From Deltaproteobacteria bacterium (GTDB lineage Bacteria > Desulfobacterota > Binatia > DP-6), in contig VBKF01000094.1 in assembly GCA_005888095.1 (NCBI GenBank), positions 1-64,000 on the forward strand: a DNA stretch of 64,000 nt, given 5' to 3'. Shown one piece after another: positions 1-8,312 of the stretch. Under the pieces are notes generated by a model. That model was not told where the DNA came from. It saw nothing but the letters and a program-made list of their open reading frames with translations, and did no database searches. Each line of letters opens with the position of its first letter. The stretch's first letter is position 1. A program made the position numbers and the translations under genes.

Positions 1-1265
1 ACCTGACCGGCGCGGACGGCCTGCACGGCGCGGTAGACGTTCGGCCGCCCATAGCCGTACTGGATGTTGAACGTCGCCCCCGGGAGGCCGGGGAACGGGA
101 GCGTCGGGTCGTCGATCGGCGACACGGTCGAGCGCACGACCTGCTTCACCTCGTCGGCGCTGAGCGGCCCGGCGAGCCTGCCCGCCTGCACGGCGTCGAG
201 GCCGGCGGCGATGACGAGCGCCGCGACGCCGGCCTGGGTGGGCGTGCCGGTCGACGTCGAGCCGTCGTTGTTGGGCACGCTGAAGAGCGCGTGCGGACCG
301 AAGGAGGTGAGCGTCGAGCGGCTTCGGTACGTACGGTTCGCCAGCACGCTCGGCGACTGCTGGCCGCGCGTGGACTGGTCGCCGACGATCGAGTTCCCGG
401 GCCAGATGTGCGGGTAGAACATGCCGTCGGTGTGATCGCCCGAGTCGACCGCGAACGCGATCGCCTCGGCCACCCGGTCGGGCCGGTCGATCGCCTCGTC
501 GCCGGCCTTGACCGTGAGGAGACGGCACCTGGGGCACACGCCGGCCGCGAGAAACCCGTTGTCGGTCTCGGCGACCGCCTGGCGCGACTCGCCGTTGGCG
601 TGGCCGTAGACGCTGTTGTCGGTCTGGGGATCGTTCGTGTCGCGGTGGAAGTTCCAGCCCGAGATGTCGTCGACGTAGCCGTTGCCGTCGCCGTCACGCC
701 CGTCCGAGAACGCGACGATGAGATCCTCGGCCGTGATCCCTCCCGCCTGAGGATGGAGAAGGGGGCGCGGCACGCGCGGGTCGTCGGCGTAGTCGTCCAC
801 GTTCACGACGCCGTCGCCGTTCAGGTCATAGGTGCCGTGCGTGATCCCCTTCCCGTCCTCAGGCAGCGGCAGCTCGCCCGTGTTGAGGTAGGCGCGCAGC
901 CGGAGCTCCGGAGCGTCCGCCAGACGCCAGTTCACGCCGCCCTCCATGTAGGCGACGATGACATCGTCACGGCCGCGGGTGGCGAGCTCGTTCCACACGC
1001 GGTCGACGCTCATGCCGCTCGCGCCCTCGGGATCGCTCGCGAGGGGCGCATCGCTCGGCAGACACGAGTAGAGATACCACTGCTCCTCGTTCCAGGTGGC
1101 CTGCGGATCGCCTCGCTCCGCCGGGGCGTACTCGGGGTCGTTCGGGTAGGCGGCGACGCTGGTGCAGGTGCCACCCACCGCGGCCGCAGGCGGGGCGCCG
1201 GCAAGCGGGGCGAGGAAGCAGAGGGCGGCGAGAACCCTGAGCGAGCAGGGAAGCGAGGCAGTCAG
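1..1265 (-). CDS. S8 (subtilisin-like) family exoprotein, C-terminus cut by window edge
   Basis: 421 codons are visible, and the reading frame runs off position 1. The N-terminus is a signal peptide (hydrophobic stretch around residues 11-22, cleavage near AAA at 27-29). A subtilase core follows. The Asp-motif position reads VAYMEGG, with Glu108 where subtilases have Asp. The His motif is GHANGE with His222, and the Ser motif is STSTGTPTQAG with Ser338. An Asp/Asn-rich calcium-type loop lies at about 188-200 and an EF-hand or dockerin-like segment, LNGDGVVNVDDY, at 148-159. No ATG, GTG or TTG begins the frame. The best start is CTG at 1265, 8 nt after an AGGAG, which makes a complete signal peptide. 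The family call is good. Activity is uncertain because of the Asp-to-Glu change. Confidence 0.75.
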   Translation of the reverse strand, partial: MTASLPCSLRVLAALCFLAPLAGAPPAAAVGGTCTSVAAYPNDPEYAPAERGDPQATWNEEQWYLYSCLPSDAPLASDPEGASGMSVDRVWNELATRGRDDVIVAYMEGGVNWRLADAPELRLRAYLNTGELPLPEDGKGITHGTYDLNGDGVVNVDDYADDPRVPRPLLHPQAGGITAEDLIVAFSDGRDGDGNGYVDDISGWNFHRDTNDPQTDNSVYGHANGESRQAVAETDNGFLAAGVCPRCRLLTVKAGDEAIDRPDRVAEAIAFAVDSGDHTDGMFYPHIWPGNSIVGDQSTRGQQSPSVLANRTYRSRSTLTSFGPHALFSVPNNDGSTSTGTPTQAGVAALVIAAGLDAVQAGRLAGPLSADEVKQVVRSTVSPIDDPTLPFPGLPGATFNIQYGYGRPNVYRAVQAVRAGQ

Positions 1266-1352
1266 TATGCTAGCTCCTTCACATTGGTCAGCATCTGCGT
1301 GGGTACCATTGGCCGGTGAAGGCCACAACGAATCTGACCTGGAAGGAGAGGC

Positions 1353-1395
1353 AAAAAAGGCGGGATCGCGGCGGCCGGCGAAGGGTGACGCCGCC
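1353..1395 (-). terminator. weak terminator-like hairpin after the M23 peptidase gene
   Basis: Read on the minus strand, a GGCGGC/GCCGCC stem (1390-1395 with 1370-1375, 14-nt loop) lies just beyond the M23 stop. A run of six T (1358-1353) follows 11 nt later. The gap between stem and T-run is longer than usual, so this is only a candidate Rho-independent terminator. Confidence 0.3.
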
Positions 1396-1404
1396 GTGTG
1401 AGGA

Positions 1405-2268
1405 TCAGTTCACGAGGTAGCGGCTCGGGTTCACCGGCTCGTTGTTCACGCGAACCTCGTAGTGGAGATGCGTGCCCGTGGCGCGCCCCGAGGCGCCGAC
1501 CGCACCGACCTCCTGGCCGCGGCTGACGCGCTGCCCCTCGCGCACCAAGATCTTCGAGAGGTGCCCGTAGAGCGTCTCGAGGTCGCCGCCGTGATCGACG
1601 ACCACCAGCCGGCCGTAGCCCGGGTCGCGGCCGGCGTAGATCACTTCGCCGGAGCCGCCTGCAGCCACCGGCTTCCCGTACGGCGCCTGGATGTCGATAC
1701 CGGGATGCATCTCGGCACCGCCTCCGTAGGGCGACAGGCGCAAGCCGAACGTCGAGGTCACGACGCCTCGCACCGGCCAGAGCGACGGGGCGGCCGCGAC
1801 GTCCTCTGTCCGCTGCTTCAGGAGCGCGCTCAGGACGCCGAGCGAGTCGGCGGCGGCCGCGAGCTGGCCATCCACCCAGGCGAGATCGCCGAGCGCCCGC
1901 GCCGCATCGTCCGACATGAACGGCGCCCCCGCCACCAGTGAGACCGCCTGCATGGCCGGCTCGGCGAGCGGCTCGCGGCTCTCCTCCAGCTGTGCCGTCC
2001 GCCGGGCCTCGGTGGCCCGGTCGTGCAGCAGGGCGGCGGTGCGCACCAGGCGGTCCGCGGCGGCGATGAGCTCTGCGTTCTGCCGCCGCTCGCGATCGCC
2101 CTGCGTGCGCCCTTCGACGAGCCGCGCCTTTAGCCGGCGCAGCTCGCGCGCCCCACCGCGCCGGCGGGCGACCGTCGACCAGACGAGCTGCGTGCCGAGC
2201 AGCACGCCGACACCGGCGAGCACCGCGGCGAGCCGCGCCCCACGCAGAGCGTGTCGGACCTCAGGCAT
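1405..2268 (-). CDS. M23 family metallopeptidase (LytM/peptidoglycan hydrolase type)
   Basis: 287 aa. One N-terminal membrane anchor (residues ~12-32) is followed by a coiled-coil-like Arg/Glu-rich region (~40-110) and a C-terminal LytM domain (~165-285). The zinc ligands are present: HPGID (H-x3-D) and HLHYE (H-x-H), plus the conserved TSTFGLR start and GYGRLVVVDHG strand. Active members cut peptide cross-links in peptidoglycan in the periplasm. The ATG has a strong GAGGAGGGG site and lies 12 nt after the recN stop, so the gene is the last of nadK-recN-M23. Its anchor plus coiled coil resemble envelope-tethered hydrolases or amidase activators such as EnvC/NlpD, but all zinc ligands are kept, which favours an active enzyme. 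Confidence 0.88.
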   Translation of the reverse strand: MPEVRHALRGARLAAVLAGVGVLLGTQLVWSTVARRRGGARELRRLKARLVEGRTQGDRERRQNAELIAAADRLVRTAALLHDRATEARRTAQLEESREPLAEPAMQAVSLVAGAPFMSDDAARALGDLAWVDGQLAAAADSLGVLSALLKQRTEDVAAAPSLWPVRGVVTSTFGLRLSPYGGGAEMHPGIDIQAPYGKPVAAGGSGEVIYAGRDPGYGRLVVVDHGGDLETLYGHLSKILVREGQRVSRGQEVGAVGASGRATGTHLHYEVRVNNEPVNPSRYLVN

Positions 2269-2280
2269 GATCCCCCCTCC

Positions 2281-3972
2281 TCACGTTTGAGCGGCCTCGC
2301 GCCGCGCCTTCCGCGGCCTCGCCTGCTGGAGAAGATGCTCGGCATGCTCGCGCGTCTCGCGCGTGAGGCGTGCCCCGCCGAGCATCCGGGCCAGCTCCGC
2401 CACCCGCTCGGTCGCCGTGAGCGGCCGGGCCGTGGACGTGGTCCGTCCCGCGTGGACACGCTTGGTGACCGCGATGTGATGCTCGGCGAACGCCGCGATC
2501 AGCGGCAGATGCGTGATGCAGAGCACCTGCCGCGACCGGCCGAGCTGTGCCAGCTTGCGGCCGACGGCCTCGGCCACGGCGCCGCCGATCCCGGCGTCGA
2601 CCTCGTCGAAGATGAGCGTCGCGCCGCGCTCCTCGGCGGCCGCCAGGGTCTTCAAGGCGAGCATGATCCGCGACAGCTCGCCGCCCGAGGCGATGCGGGC
2701 GAGCGACCGCGGCTCCTCGCCAGGGTTGGCCGAGAGGAAGAACTCGATCTCGTCCCAGCCCTCGGGGCCGAGGGCCCGTCCCTCGCCGAAGCGGACGGCG
2801 AAGCGGGCGTCGTCGAGGGCGAGCGTGGCCAGCTCGCGGCCGAGGTCGCGCTCGAGCTCGCGCGCGACGCGCCGGCGCTCGACGGAGAGCCGGCCGGCCC
2901 ACTCGGCCGCCGCGCGGCGCCCGCTCTCGGCCGCGGCCTCGAGCGCGGCGAGCGCTTCGCCGCCGCCCGCCGCGCGCTCGAGCTCGGCCACCACCTCCTC
3001 GCGGCGGCGGATCAGGTCCTCGACCGTGCCGCCGTACTTCCGCCGCAGCCGCGCGAGCTCGCCGAGGCGCTGCTCGACGGCCTCGAGACGCGCGGGATCC
3101 GGCGCGATGCCGCTGAGGTATCGGCCGAGCGCCGCGCCGGCCTCCTCGAGCTCGGCGAGCGCCGATTCGAGCAGGCGGCGCGTCGGCTCGAGGCTCGCGT
3201 CCAGGCGTTCCGCCTCGGCGAAACCGCCGAGCGCTCGCCCGAGGGTCCCGACCGCCGACGCGTCCCCGGAGTAGACACCGGCCTCCGCGGCGGCGACCAG
3301 CGCTGCGAGCCGCTCGGCGTGGGCGAGACGGCTCCGCTCCGCGCCGAGCGTCTCCTGCTCGCCGGGAACGAGACGCGCGCCGGCAAGCTCGCTCGCCTGG
3401 AAGCGCAGGAGCTCGACCCGCTCCGCTGCCGTCCGCTCCGCCTCGCGCCGCTCGGCGACCGCCTGGGTGGCCGCCTGGAGGCGCGCGTGCCGGCGGCGCA
3501 TCTCCTCGACCGCTCCCACGAGCCCACCGATCCCGTCGAGCAGCTCCCGGTGGCTCTCGACACGGCGGAGTGCGTGGTGCTCCTCCTGCCCGTAGGCACG
3601 GAGCAGATGCGGCGCGAGGTCGCGGAGGAGGCCGAGCGAGCCGAGCGCGTCGTTCACGTAGGCGCGCGTCCGGCCGCCGGCGGCGATCACGCGGCGGATG
3701 ACGATCTCGTCGTCGGCCGCGATCCCCGCCGCGGCCAGCACGGCGTACGCGGGCGGCGCGGCGCCGGTGAACAGCGCCTCCACGGCCGCTTCCTCGGCGC
3801 CGGTCCGCACGAGGTCGGCATCGGGGCGCCCGCCGAGCGCCGCGTCGAGGGCCTGGAGGAGGATCGACTTCCCGGCGCCGGTCTCGCCGGTGATGACGTT
3901 CAGCCCGGGCTCGAGGACCAGCTCGAGCTCGTCGATGATCGCCAGGTCACGGAGCTTCAGCGTGCGCAGCAT
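2281..3972 (-). CDS. recN: DNA repair protein RecN
   Basis: 563 aa, the usual RecN length. This is an SMC-like ATPase that acts in double-strand-break repair. It shows Walker A GETGAGKS near residue 30, a long central coiled coil (~150-370), the ABC signature region RIASGGELSRIMLALK, and Walker B TLIFDEVDAGIGG. The start chosen is the ATG at 3972, giving MLRTLKLRDLAIIDELEL, which matches the family N-terminus. A GTG at 3993 would add seven residues and overlap nadK by 11 nt. The gene sits 10 nt behind nadK, a pairing common in proteobacteria. Confidence 0.95.
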   Translation of the reverse strand: MLRTLKLRDLAIIDELELVLEPGLNVITGETGAGKSILLQALDAALGGRPDADLVRTGAEEAAVEALFTGAAPPAYAVLAAAGIAADDEIVIRRVIAAGGRTRAYVNDALGSLGLLRDLAPHLLRAYGQEEHHALRRVESHRELLDGIGGLVGAVEEMRRRHARLQAATQAVAERREAERTAAERVELLRFQASELAGARLVPGEQETLGAERSRLAHAERLAALVAAAEAGVYSGDASAVGTLGRALGGFAEAERLDASLEPTRRLLESALAELEEAGAALGRYLSGIAPDPARLEAVEQRLGELARLRRKYGGTVEDLIRRREEVVAELERAAGGGEALAALEAAAESGRRAAAEWAGRLSVERRRVARELERDLGRELATLALDDARFAVRFGEGRALGPEGWDEIEFFLSANPGEEPRSLARIASGGELSRIMLALKTLAAAEERGATLIFDEVDAGIGGAVAEAVGRKLAQLGRSRQVLCITHLPLIAAFAEHHIAVTKRVHAGRTTSTARPLTATERVAELARMLGGARLTRETREHAEHLLQQARPRKARREAAQT

Positions 3973-3982
3973 CCCGTGTCCG

Positions 3983-4849
3983 TCATCGGCCACCCCAACC
4001 GAGCTTGGAGCGCAGCACGTCGTAGTAGGTGCGGTCGGGCGAGCGAACGAGCGAGACCGGCGAGCGGCCGCGCCGCACGCTCACCACGTCGCCGCCGGCG
4101 AGCCGCCGCGCCTCCTGGCCGTCGATGGTGAGCATGGCGTCGTGCTCGCGGCGCGCGATCGTGATGCAGACCAGGGCACCGGGCCGGAGCGCCACCGGAC
4201 GGTTGGTGAGCGTGTGGGGCGAGATCGGACAGAGAAGCAGCACCTCGGCCGTGGGCTCGACGATCGGACCGCCGGCCGAGAGCGAGTAGGCGGTGGAGCC
4301 GGTCGGCGTGGCGACGATGATGCCGTCCGCCCGGTAGGTCGTGAGGGGGAGGCCGTCGACCGAGACCGAGAACTCGATGATGCGGGCGTGGGCGCCGTTG
4401 GTGACGACCACGTCGTTCAGCGCGCGGAAGGCCCCGAGCCGTTCCCCTGCCCGCTCGAGGGTAGCCGCAAGCGTGAGGCGCCGGTCGAGGTCGAAGCGTC
4501 CCGCCACGACGCGGGCGAGCATCGGCATCGCCTCGGCCTCGACGACCTCCGTGAGGAACCCGAGCTCGCCCAGGTTCACACCGAGGATCGGTACGCGCGC
4601 GCCGGTCCGGCGCGCGATCGAGAGCAGCGTGCCGTCGCCGCCGAGCACGACGACCAGGTCGGCCTCGCGCGCGAGTCGGTCCTTGTCGAGCGCCGGGGCG
4701 CCGCGGAGGCCGGCGTCGGCGTCGAGCAGCGCCTTGATGCCGCGGCGCCGGAGCCAGCCGATCATCCGCTGCGCGAGACGCGCCGCCCGCGGACGGTCGC
4801 GCTTCACCACCAGACCGACCGTCCGTATGCGCGCCCTCACCCCAACCAC
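3983..4849 (-). CDS. nadK: NAD kinase
   Basis: 288 aa. Phosphorylates NAD to NADP with ATP or polyphosphate in the cytoplasm. The diagnostic GGDGTLLS motif is near residue 70. NDVVVTNG (ALNDVVVTNG, ~145) and the substrate loop ATPTGSTAYSLSAGGP (~180) are also present. The called start is a GTG (MVGVRARIRTVGLV); a GTG four codons later would also suit the family. It heads the nadK-recN-M23 operon and is divergent from rarA across 74 bp. Confidence 0.96.
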   Translation of the reverse strand: MVGVRARIRTVGLVVKRDRPRAARLAQRMIGWLRRRGIKALLDADAGLRGAPALDKDRLAREADLVVVLGGDGTLLSIARRTGARVPILGVNLGELGFLTEVVEAEAMPMLARVVAGRFDLDRRLTLAATLERAGERLGAFRALNDVVVTNGAHARIIEFSVSVDGLPLTTYRADGIIVATPTGSTAYSLSAGGPIVEPTAEVLLLCPISPHTLTNRPVALRPGALVCITIARREHDAMLTIDGQEARRLAGGDVVSVRRGRSPVSLVRSPDRTYYDVLRSKLGWGGR

Positions 4850-4923
4850 CCAGCCCCGCGCGTCGTCCTACCACGGCCACCCGACCGATGCCAGGGATTC
4901 AGCGCTGTGATACCTAGGAAAAG
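4850..4923. promoter_or_regulatory. 74-bp divergent promoter region between nadK and rarA
   Basis: This short gap must hold the promoters for both the leftward nadK-recN-M23 operon and rightward rarA. No convincing -35/-10 pair is visible. TAGGAAAAG directly before the rarA ATG serves as its ribosome binding site. Confidence 0.4.
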
Positions 4924-6270
4924 ATGACGCGGCAGTCAGAGCTGTTCCACACCGCGCCCGCGACGAAGGCGACACCGGCGCATGCGCCGCTCGCCGAGCG
5001 CATGCGCCCGCGCGCCATCGACGACTTCGTCGGCCAGCAGCACCTCCTCGGGCCCGGCCACGTGCTGCGCGACATGATCGAGAGCGGCCGCGTCGAGTCG
5101 CTGATCCTCTGGGGACCGCCGGGCAGCGGGAAGACGACGCTCGCGTACCTGCTCGCCGCCGCGAGCGGCGCGCCCGCGGTGGCGTTCTCCGCCGTCCTCC
5201 AGGGCGTCAAGGAGCTGAGGCAGATCGTCGACGATGCGGCGCTGACGCTCGCCCGCACCGGAGGGTCGACGGTGCTGTTCGTCGACGAGATCCACCGCTT
5301 CAACAAGGCGCAGCAGGACGCGTTCCTGCCGCACGTCGAGGCCGGGACCATCACGCTCGTCGGCGCGACCACCGAGAACCCGTCCTTCGAGGTGATCGCG
5401 CCGCTCCTCTCGCGCACCCGCGTCCTCACCCTCGAGCCGCTCGGCGACGCCGAGATCGGCGCCGTCATCGACCGCGCCCTGGCCGACCCCGAGCGCGGCC
5501 TCGGCCGCCAGAAGCTCGCGCTCGACGCGGAGGCGCGCGCCTTCCTGGTCGCCCACGCGCAGGGCGACGCGCGCGTGGCGCTCAACGCGCTCGAGCTGGC
5601 GGCCCGGCTGGCGCGCACCCGCCGGACGCACACCGTCGACGTCCCGCTGCTCGAGGAGGCCGCGCAGCAGCGGGCGCTCCGTTACGACAAGGCGGGCGAG
5701 GAGCACTACAACGTCATCTCGGCGTTCATCAAGAGCCTCCGCGGCAGCGACCCCGACGCGGCGGTCTACTGGATGATGCGCATGCTCGAGGCGGGCGAGG
5801 ACCCGCTCTTCATCGCGCGCCGCATGGTCATCTTCGCCGCCGAGGACGTCGGCAACGCCGAGCCGCAGGCGCTCCAGGTGGCCGTCGCGGCCAAGGACGC
5901 CGTGCACTTCGTCGGCCTGCCCGAGGGACGCATCCCGCTCGCGCAGGCGGCGACCTTCCTCGCCACCTGTCCCAAGTCGAACGCCGCCTATCAGGCGATG
6001 CTGCGCGCCTCGGAGGACGTGCGGGCGAGGGGCGCCCTGCCCGTCCCGCTCCACCTCCGCAATGCGCCGACGCCGCTCATGAAGGGCCTCGGCTACGGCG
6101 CCGACTACCGCTACCCGCACGACCATCCGGATGCCGTCGTCGACCAGGAGTACCTGCCGGAGCGCCTCGCCGGCCGGCGCTACTACGAGCCGACCGACCG
6201 CGGCCGCGAGCGGGAGATCGGCGAGCGGCTCCGCGGCTGGCGCGGTCGGCGGGAGCCGAAGCCTCAGTAG
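4924..6270 (+). CDS. rarA: replication-associated recombination protein A (MgsA/RarA AAA+ ATPase)
   Basis: 448 aa. A clamp-loader-like AAA+ ATPase that acts at stalled or gapped replication forks. Family motifs are clear: MRPRAIDDFVGQ(QH)LLGPG near the N-terminus, Walker A GPPGSGKTT (~62), Walker B LFVDEIHRFNKAQQDA, sensor 1 GATTENPSFE, and the C-terminal tetramerisation part with SAFIKSLRGSDPDAAVYW and KSNAAYQA. The ATG follows an AGGAAAAG site. The 3' end overlaps truA by 7 bp tail to tail. Confidence 0.97.
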   Translation: MTRQSELFHTAPATKATPAHAPLAERMRPRAIDDFVGQQHLLGPGHVLRDMIESGRVESLILWGPPGSGKTTLAYLLAAASGAPAVAFSAVLQGVKELRQIVDDAALTLARTGGSTVLFVDEIHRFNKAQQDAFLPHVEAGTITLVGATTENPSFEVIAPLLSRTRVLTLEPLGDAEIGAVIDRALADPERGLGRQKLALDAEARAFLVAHAQGDARVALNALELAARLARTRRTHTVDVPLLEEAAQQRALRYDKAGEEHYNVISAFIKSLRGSDPDAAVYWMMRMLEAGEDPLFIARRMVIFAAEDVGNAEPQALQVAVAAKDAVHFVGLPEGRIPLAQAATFLATCPKSNAAYQAMLRASEDVRARGALPVPLHLRNAPTPLMKGLGYGADYRYPHDHPDAVVDQEYLPERLAGRRYYEPTDRGREREIGERLRGWRGRREPKPQ

Positions 6271-7001
6271 CGCACGGCCACCAGGAGGAGGCCGTGCGGC
6301 GGCGCCGTCGGACCGGCTTGCGTGCGGTCGCGGCTCTCGAGGATGTCCCGCATTGAAGACGGAGAGCGCTCGCCGCGTCCCACCTCGACCATCGTGCCGA
6401 CGATGTTTCGGACCATGTGCTTCAAGAACCCCGTCGCCTCGATGCGATAGACCAGGAGCGGCCCGTCGGCGCGGACCGCCGTCTCGAGCACGCGGCGGAC
6501 CGTCGAGCGCTGCGGCCCGGCGTCGGCACCGCGGAAGGCGGCGAAGTCGTGCTCGCCGGCGAGCGCCGCGACCGCTTCTTCCATGGCGGCCACGTCGAGC
6601 GGCAGCGGCACGTGCCACGCGTGCCGGCGCCAGAAGGGCGACGGCGCCGGCGCGTTCCAGATGCGGTACTCGTAGACGCGGCTCCGCGCGTGCCGGCGCG
6701 GGTCGAAGGCATCGTCGACGACGGCGATGTCGCGGACCGCGACGTCGTCGGGCGTGAGGGCGTTGAGGCTGCGCCGCAGGCGCTCGAGGTCCGGCGGGAC
6801 GTGGCGCACGCGCACCGCGGCCACCTGCCCGCAGGCATGTACGCCGGCGTCCGTGCGTCCGGCGCCGCGGACGCGGACCGGCTCGCGGAGCGCCGTCGCC
6901 AGCGCCCGTTCGAGCACCTCCTGGACCGTCGCGCCGCCCGGCTGGACCTGCCAGCCCTGGTACGCCGTGCCCTCGTACTCGACGGTGAGCCGGAGCTGCA
7001 C
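6264..7001 (-). CDS. truA: tRNA pseudouridine synthase A
   Basis: 245 aa. Converts U38-40 in the tRNA anticodon stem to pseudouridine. The catalytic motif GRTDAGVHACGQVA carries the essential Asp near residue 51. The N-terminal EYEGTAYQGWQ and C-terminal FLKHMVRNIVGTMVEVG blocks are typical. The start is a GTG that follows the stop of the upstream USG-1-like gene by 1 nt, so the two are co-transcribed. The same asd/usg-truA neighbourhood is known from gammaproteobacteria. Confidence 0.96.
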   Translation of the reverse strand: MQLRLTVEYEGTAYQGWQVQPGGATVQEVLERALATALREPVRVRGAGRTDAGVHACGQVAAVRVRHVPPDLERLRRSLNALTPDDVAVRDIAVVDDAFDPRRHARSRVYEYRIWNAPAPSPFWRRHAWHVPLPLDVAAMEEAVAALAGEHDFAAFRGADAGPQRSTVRRVLETAVRADGPLLVYRIEATGFLKHMVRNIVGTMVEVGRGERSPSSMRDILESRDRTQAGPTAPPHGLLLVAVRY

Positions 7002-7002
7002 G

Positions 7003-8022
7003 TCAGAGGTGGTCGCGGGCGAGGATCTCGGCGATCTGCACCGCGTTGAGCGCCGTGCCCTTGCGCACGTTGTCGAGCGCGATCCAGAGCATCAGGCCCG
7101 GCGGCTCGGCGGACGGGTCGTCGCGGACGCGCCCCACGTGCGTCGCATCGGAGCCGGCCACCTCGGCCGGCGTGGGGTAGGAGCCGCCCGGCTCGTCGTG
7201 CAGCAGGATGCCGGGCGCCCGTTGCAGGATGGCCGTCGCCCCGGCGGCCCCGAGCGGCGATTCCGTCTCGAGGTTCACGCTGAACGCGGAGCCGAAGAAG
7301 ATGGGCACGCGGACCGCGGTCACGCTCATGCCGAGCCCGGGGAGGTCGAGGAGCTTCCGCAGCTCCTCGACGACGAGCAGCTCGTGCGTCGTCGAGCCGC
7401 CCGGCTCGAGCGCCCCCACCTGCGGCACGCAGTTGAAGGCGATCCGCCGCGCAAAGCGCGGGCGGCGGCGAACGCCGCGTGCGTTGAGGAGGTCGATCGT
7501 CTCCTGCGACAGCGCGCCCACCGCGCGCCGCCCGGCGCTCGCCACGCCCTGATAGCTCGAGACCACCACGCGCCGCAGCCCCGCCTCGGCGAGCGCCCCG
7601 AGGACGACCCCGAGTGCGGTCGCCGTGCCGCTCGGGCTCGCGACGATGCCGCGTTCGCGCCACTCGCCGAGCTTCCCGACGTTCACCTCCGGCACGACGA
7701 GCGGGATCTCCGGATCGAGACGGAAGCGGCTGCTGACGTCGATCACCGCCGCGCCCGCCGCCGCGGCGCGCGGCGCATGCTCGCCCGCGACGCCCGGCCC
7801 GGCCGCGAAGAAGGCCAGCTCCACGCCGTCGAAGGCCTGCGGCGTGAGGAGCGCGATCTTCTCCTTGCGCCCGGCGAGCTCGACCTCGGCACCCGCCGTC
7901 CGGTGCGTGCCGAGGAGGCGGATCGAGCCGGCCGGGAACTGGCGCTGCCCGAGCAGCTCGAGTATCTCGCGGCCGACCAGCCCGGCGGGGCCGACGACGG
8001 CGATCGTGAGCTCCGTGGCCAT
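7003..8022 (-). CDS. USG-1-like aspartate-semialdehyde dehydrogenase homologue, catalytic residues missing
   Basis: 339 aa with the full Asd fold: Rossmann motif VVGPAGLVGREILELL at the N-terminus, VIDVSSRFRLDPEIPLVVPEVN at ~94-114, and a C-terminal dimerisation half. The active-site loop normally reads PNCST but here is SPSGTAT (129-135), so no catalytic Cys is present. The GHS position of the catalytic His reads GSA (244-246). The conserved Gln158 of SSYQ remains. This matches the non-catalytic USG-1 paralogue, often found with truA, rather than a working Asd. The ATG at 8022 begins MATELTIAVVG; a longer upstream extension in frame has no family resemblance. A true asd is expected elsewhere in the genome. 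Confidence 0.85.
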   Translation of the reverse strand: MATELTIAVVGPAGLVGREILELLGQRQFPAGSIRLLGTHRTAGAEVELAGRKEKIALLTPQAFDGVELAFFAAGPGVAGEHAPRAAAAGAAVIDVSSRFRLDPEIPLVVPEVNVGKLGEWRERGIVASPSGTATALGVVLGALAEAGLRRVVVSSYQGVASAGRRAVGALSQETIDLLNARGVRRRPRFARRIAFNCVPQVGALEPGGSTTHELLVVEELRKLLDLPGLGMSVTAVRVPIFFGSAFSVNLETESPLGAAGATAILQRAPGILLHDEPGGSYPTPAEVAGSDATHVGRVRDDPSAEPPGLMLWIALDNVRKGTALNAVQIAEILARDHL

Positions 8023-8312
8023 CCCTGGCAGCGTGGCGCAAGACTCCGACCCCTGTAAAGACCCCCGCATCGCGGAGGCGGGCGGTGGAGGCGGTACGGG
8101 CACGCTCAGCCTCCGAGGTGGCGTCCGGCGGCGCTGTAGTGCGCTCCTGCCCGTAGCGGGTCCCGGACGCACCCGGAGGCTCCTCTCGTTGGGTGAGATT
8201 CCTGCCACTCGCTTCGTGAGGCAGCTACCATGTCGCCGGGAGCCGCTCGGCGCGCGTGCCGCCTGCGTGAATATTCTCGCCGACGAGCGGGTCCAAAAAA
8301 CAGAGAGGCCTG
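8023..8312. other. 290-bp divergent intergenic region
   Basis: This gap separates the leftward USG-1-like/truA pair from the rightward SOD-like gene. I see no gene, tRNA or strong hairpin in it. It should contain two divergent promoters, but no clear consensus pair stands out. GAGAGG at the right end is the ribosome binding site for the SOD-like ATG. Confidence 0.4.

Noticed and set aside
2251-4131. Long plus-strand open frame across recN
   Set aside because: It is the antisense shadow of recN, created by high GC; no motifs and no ribosome site.
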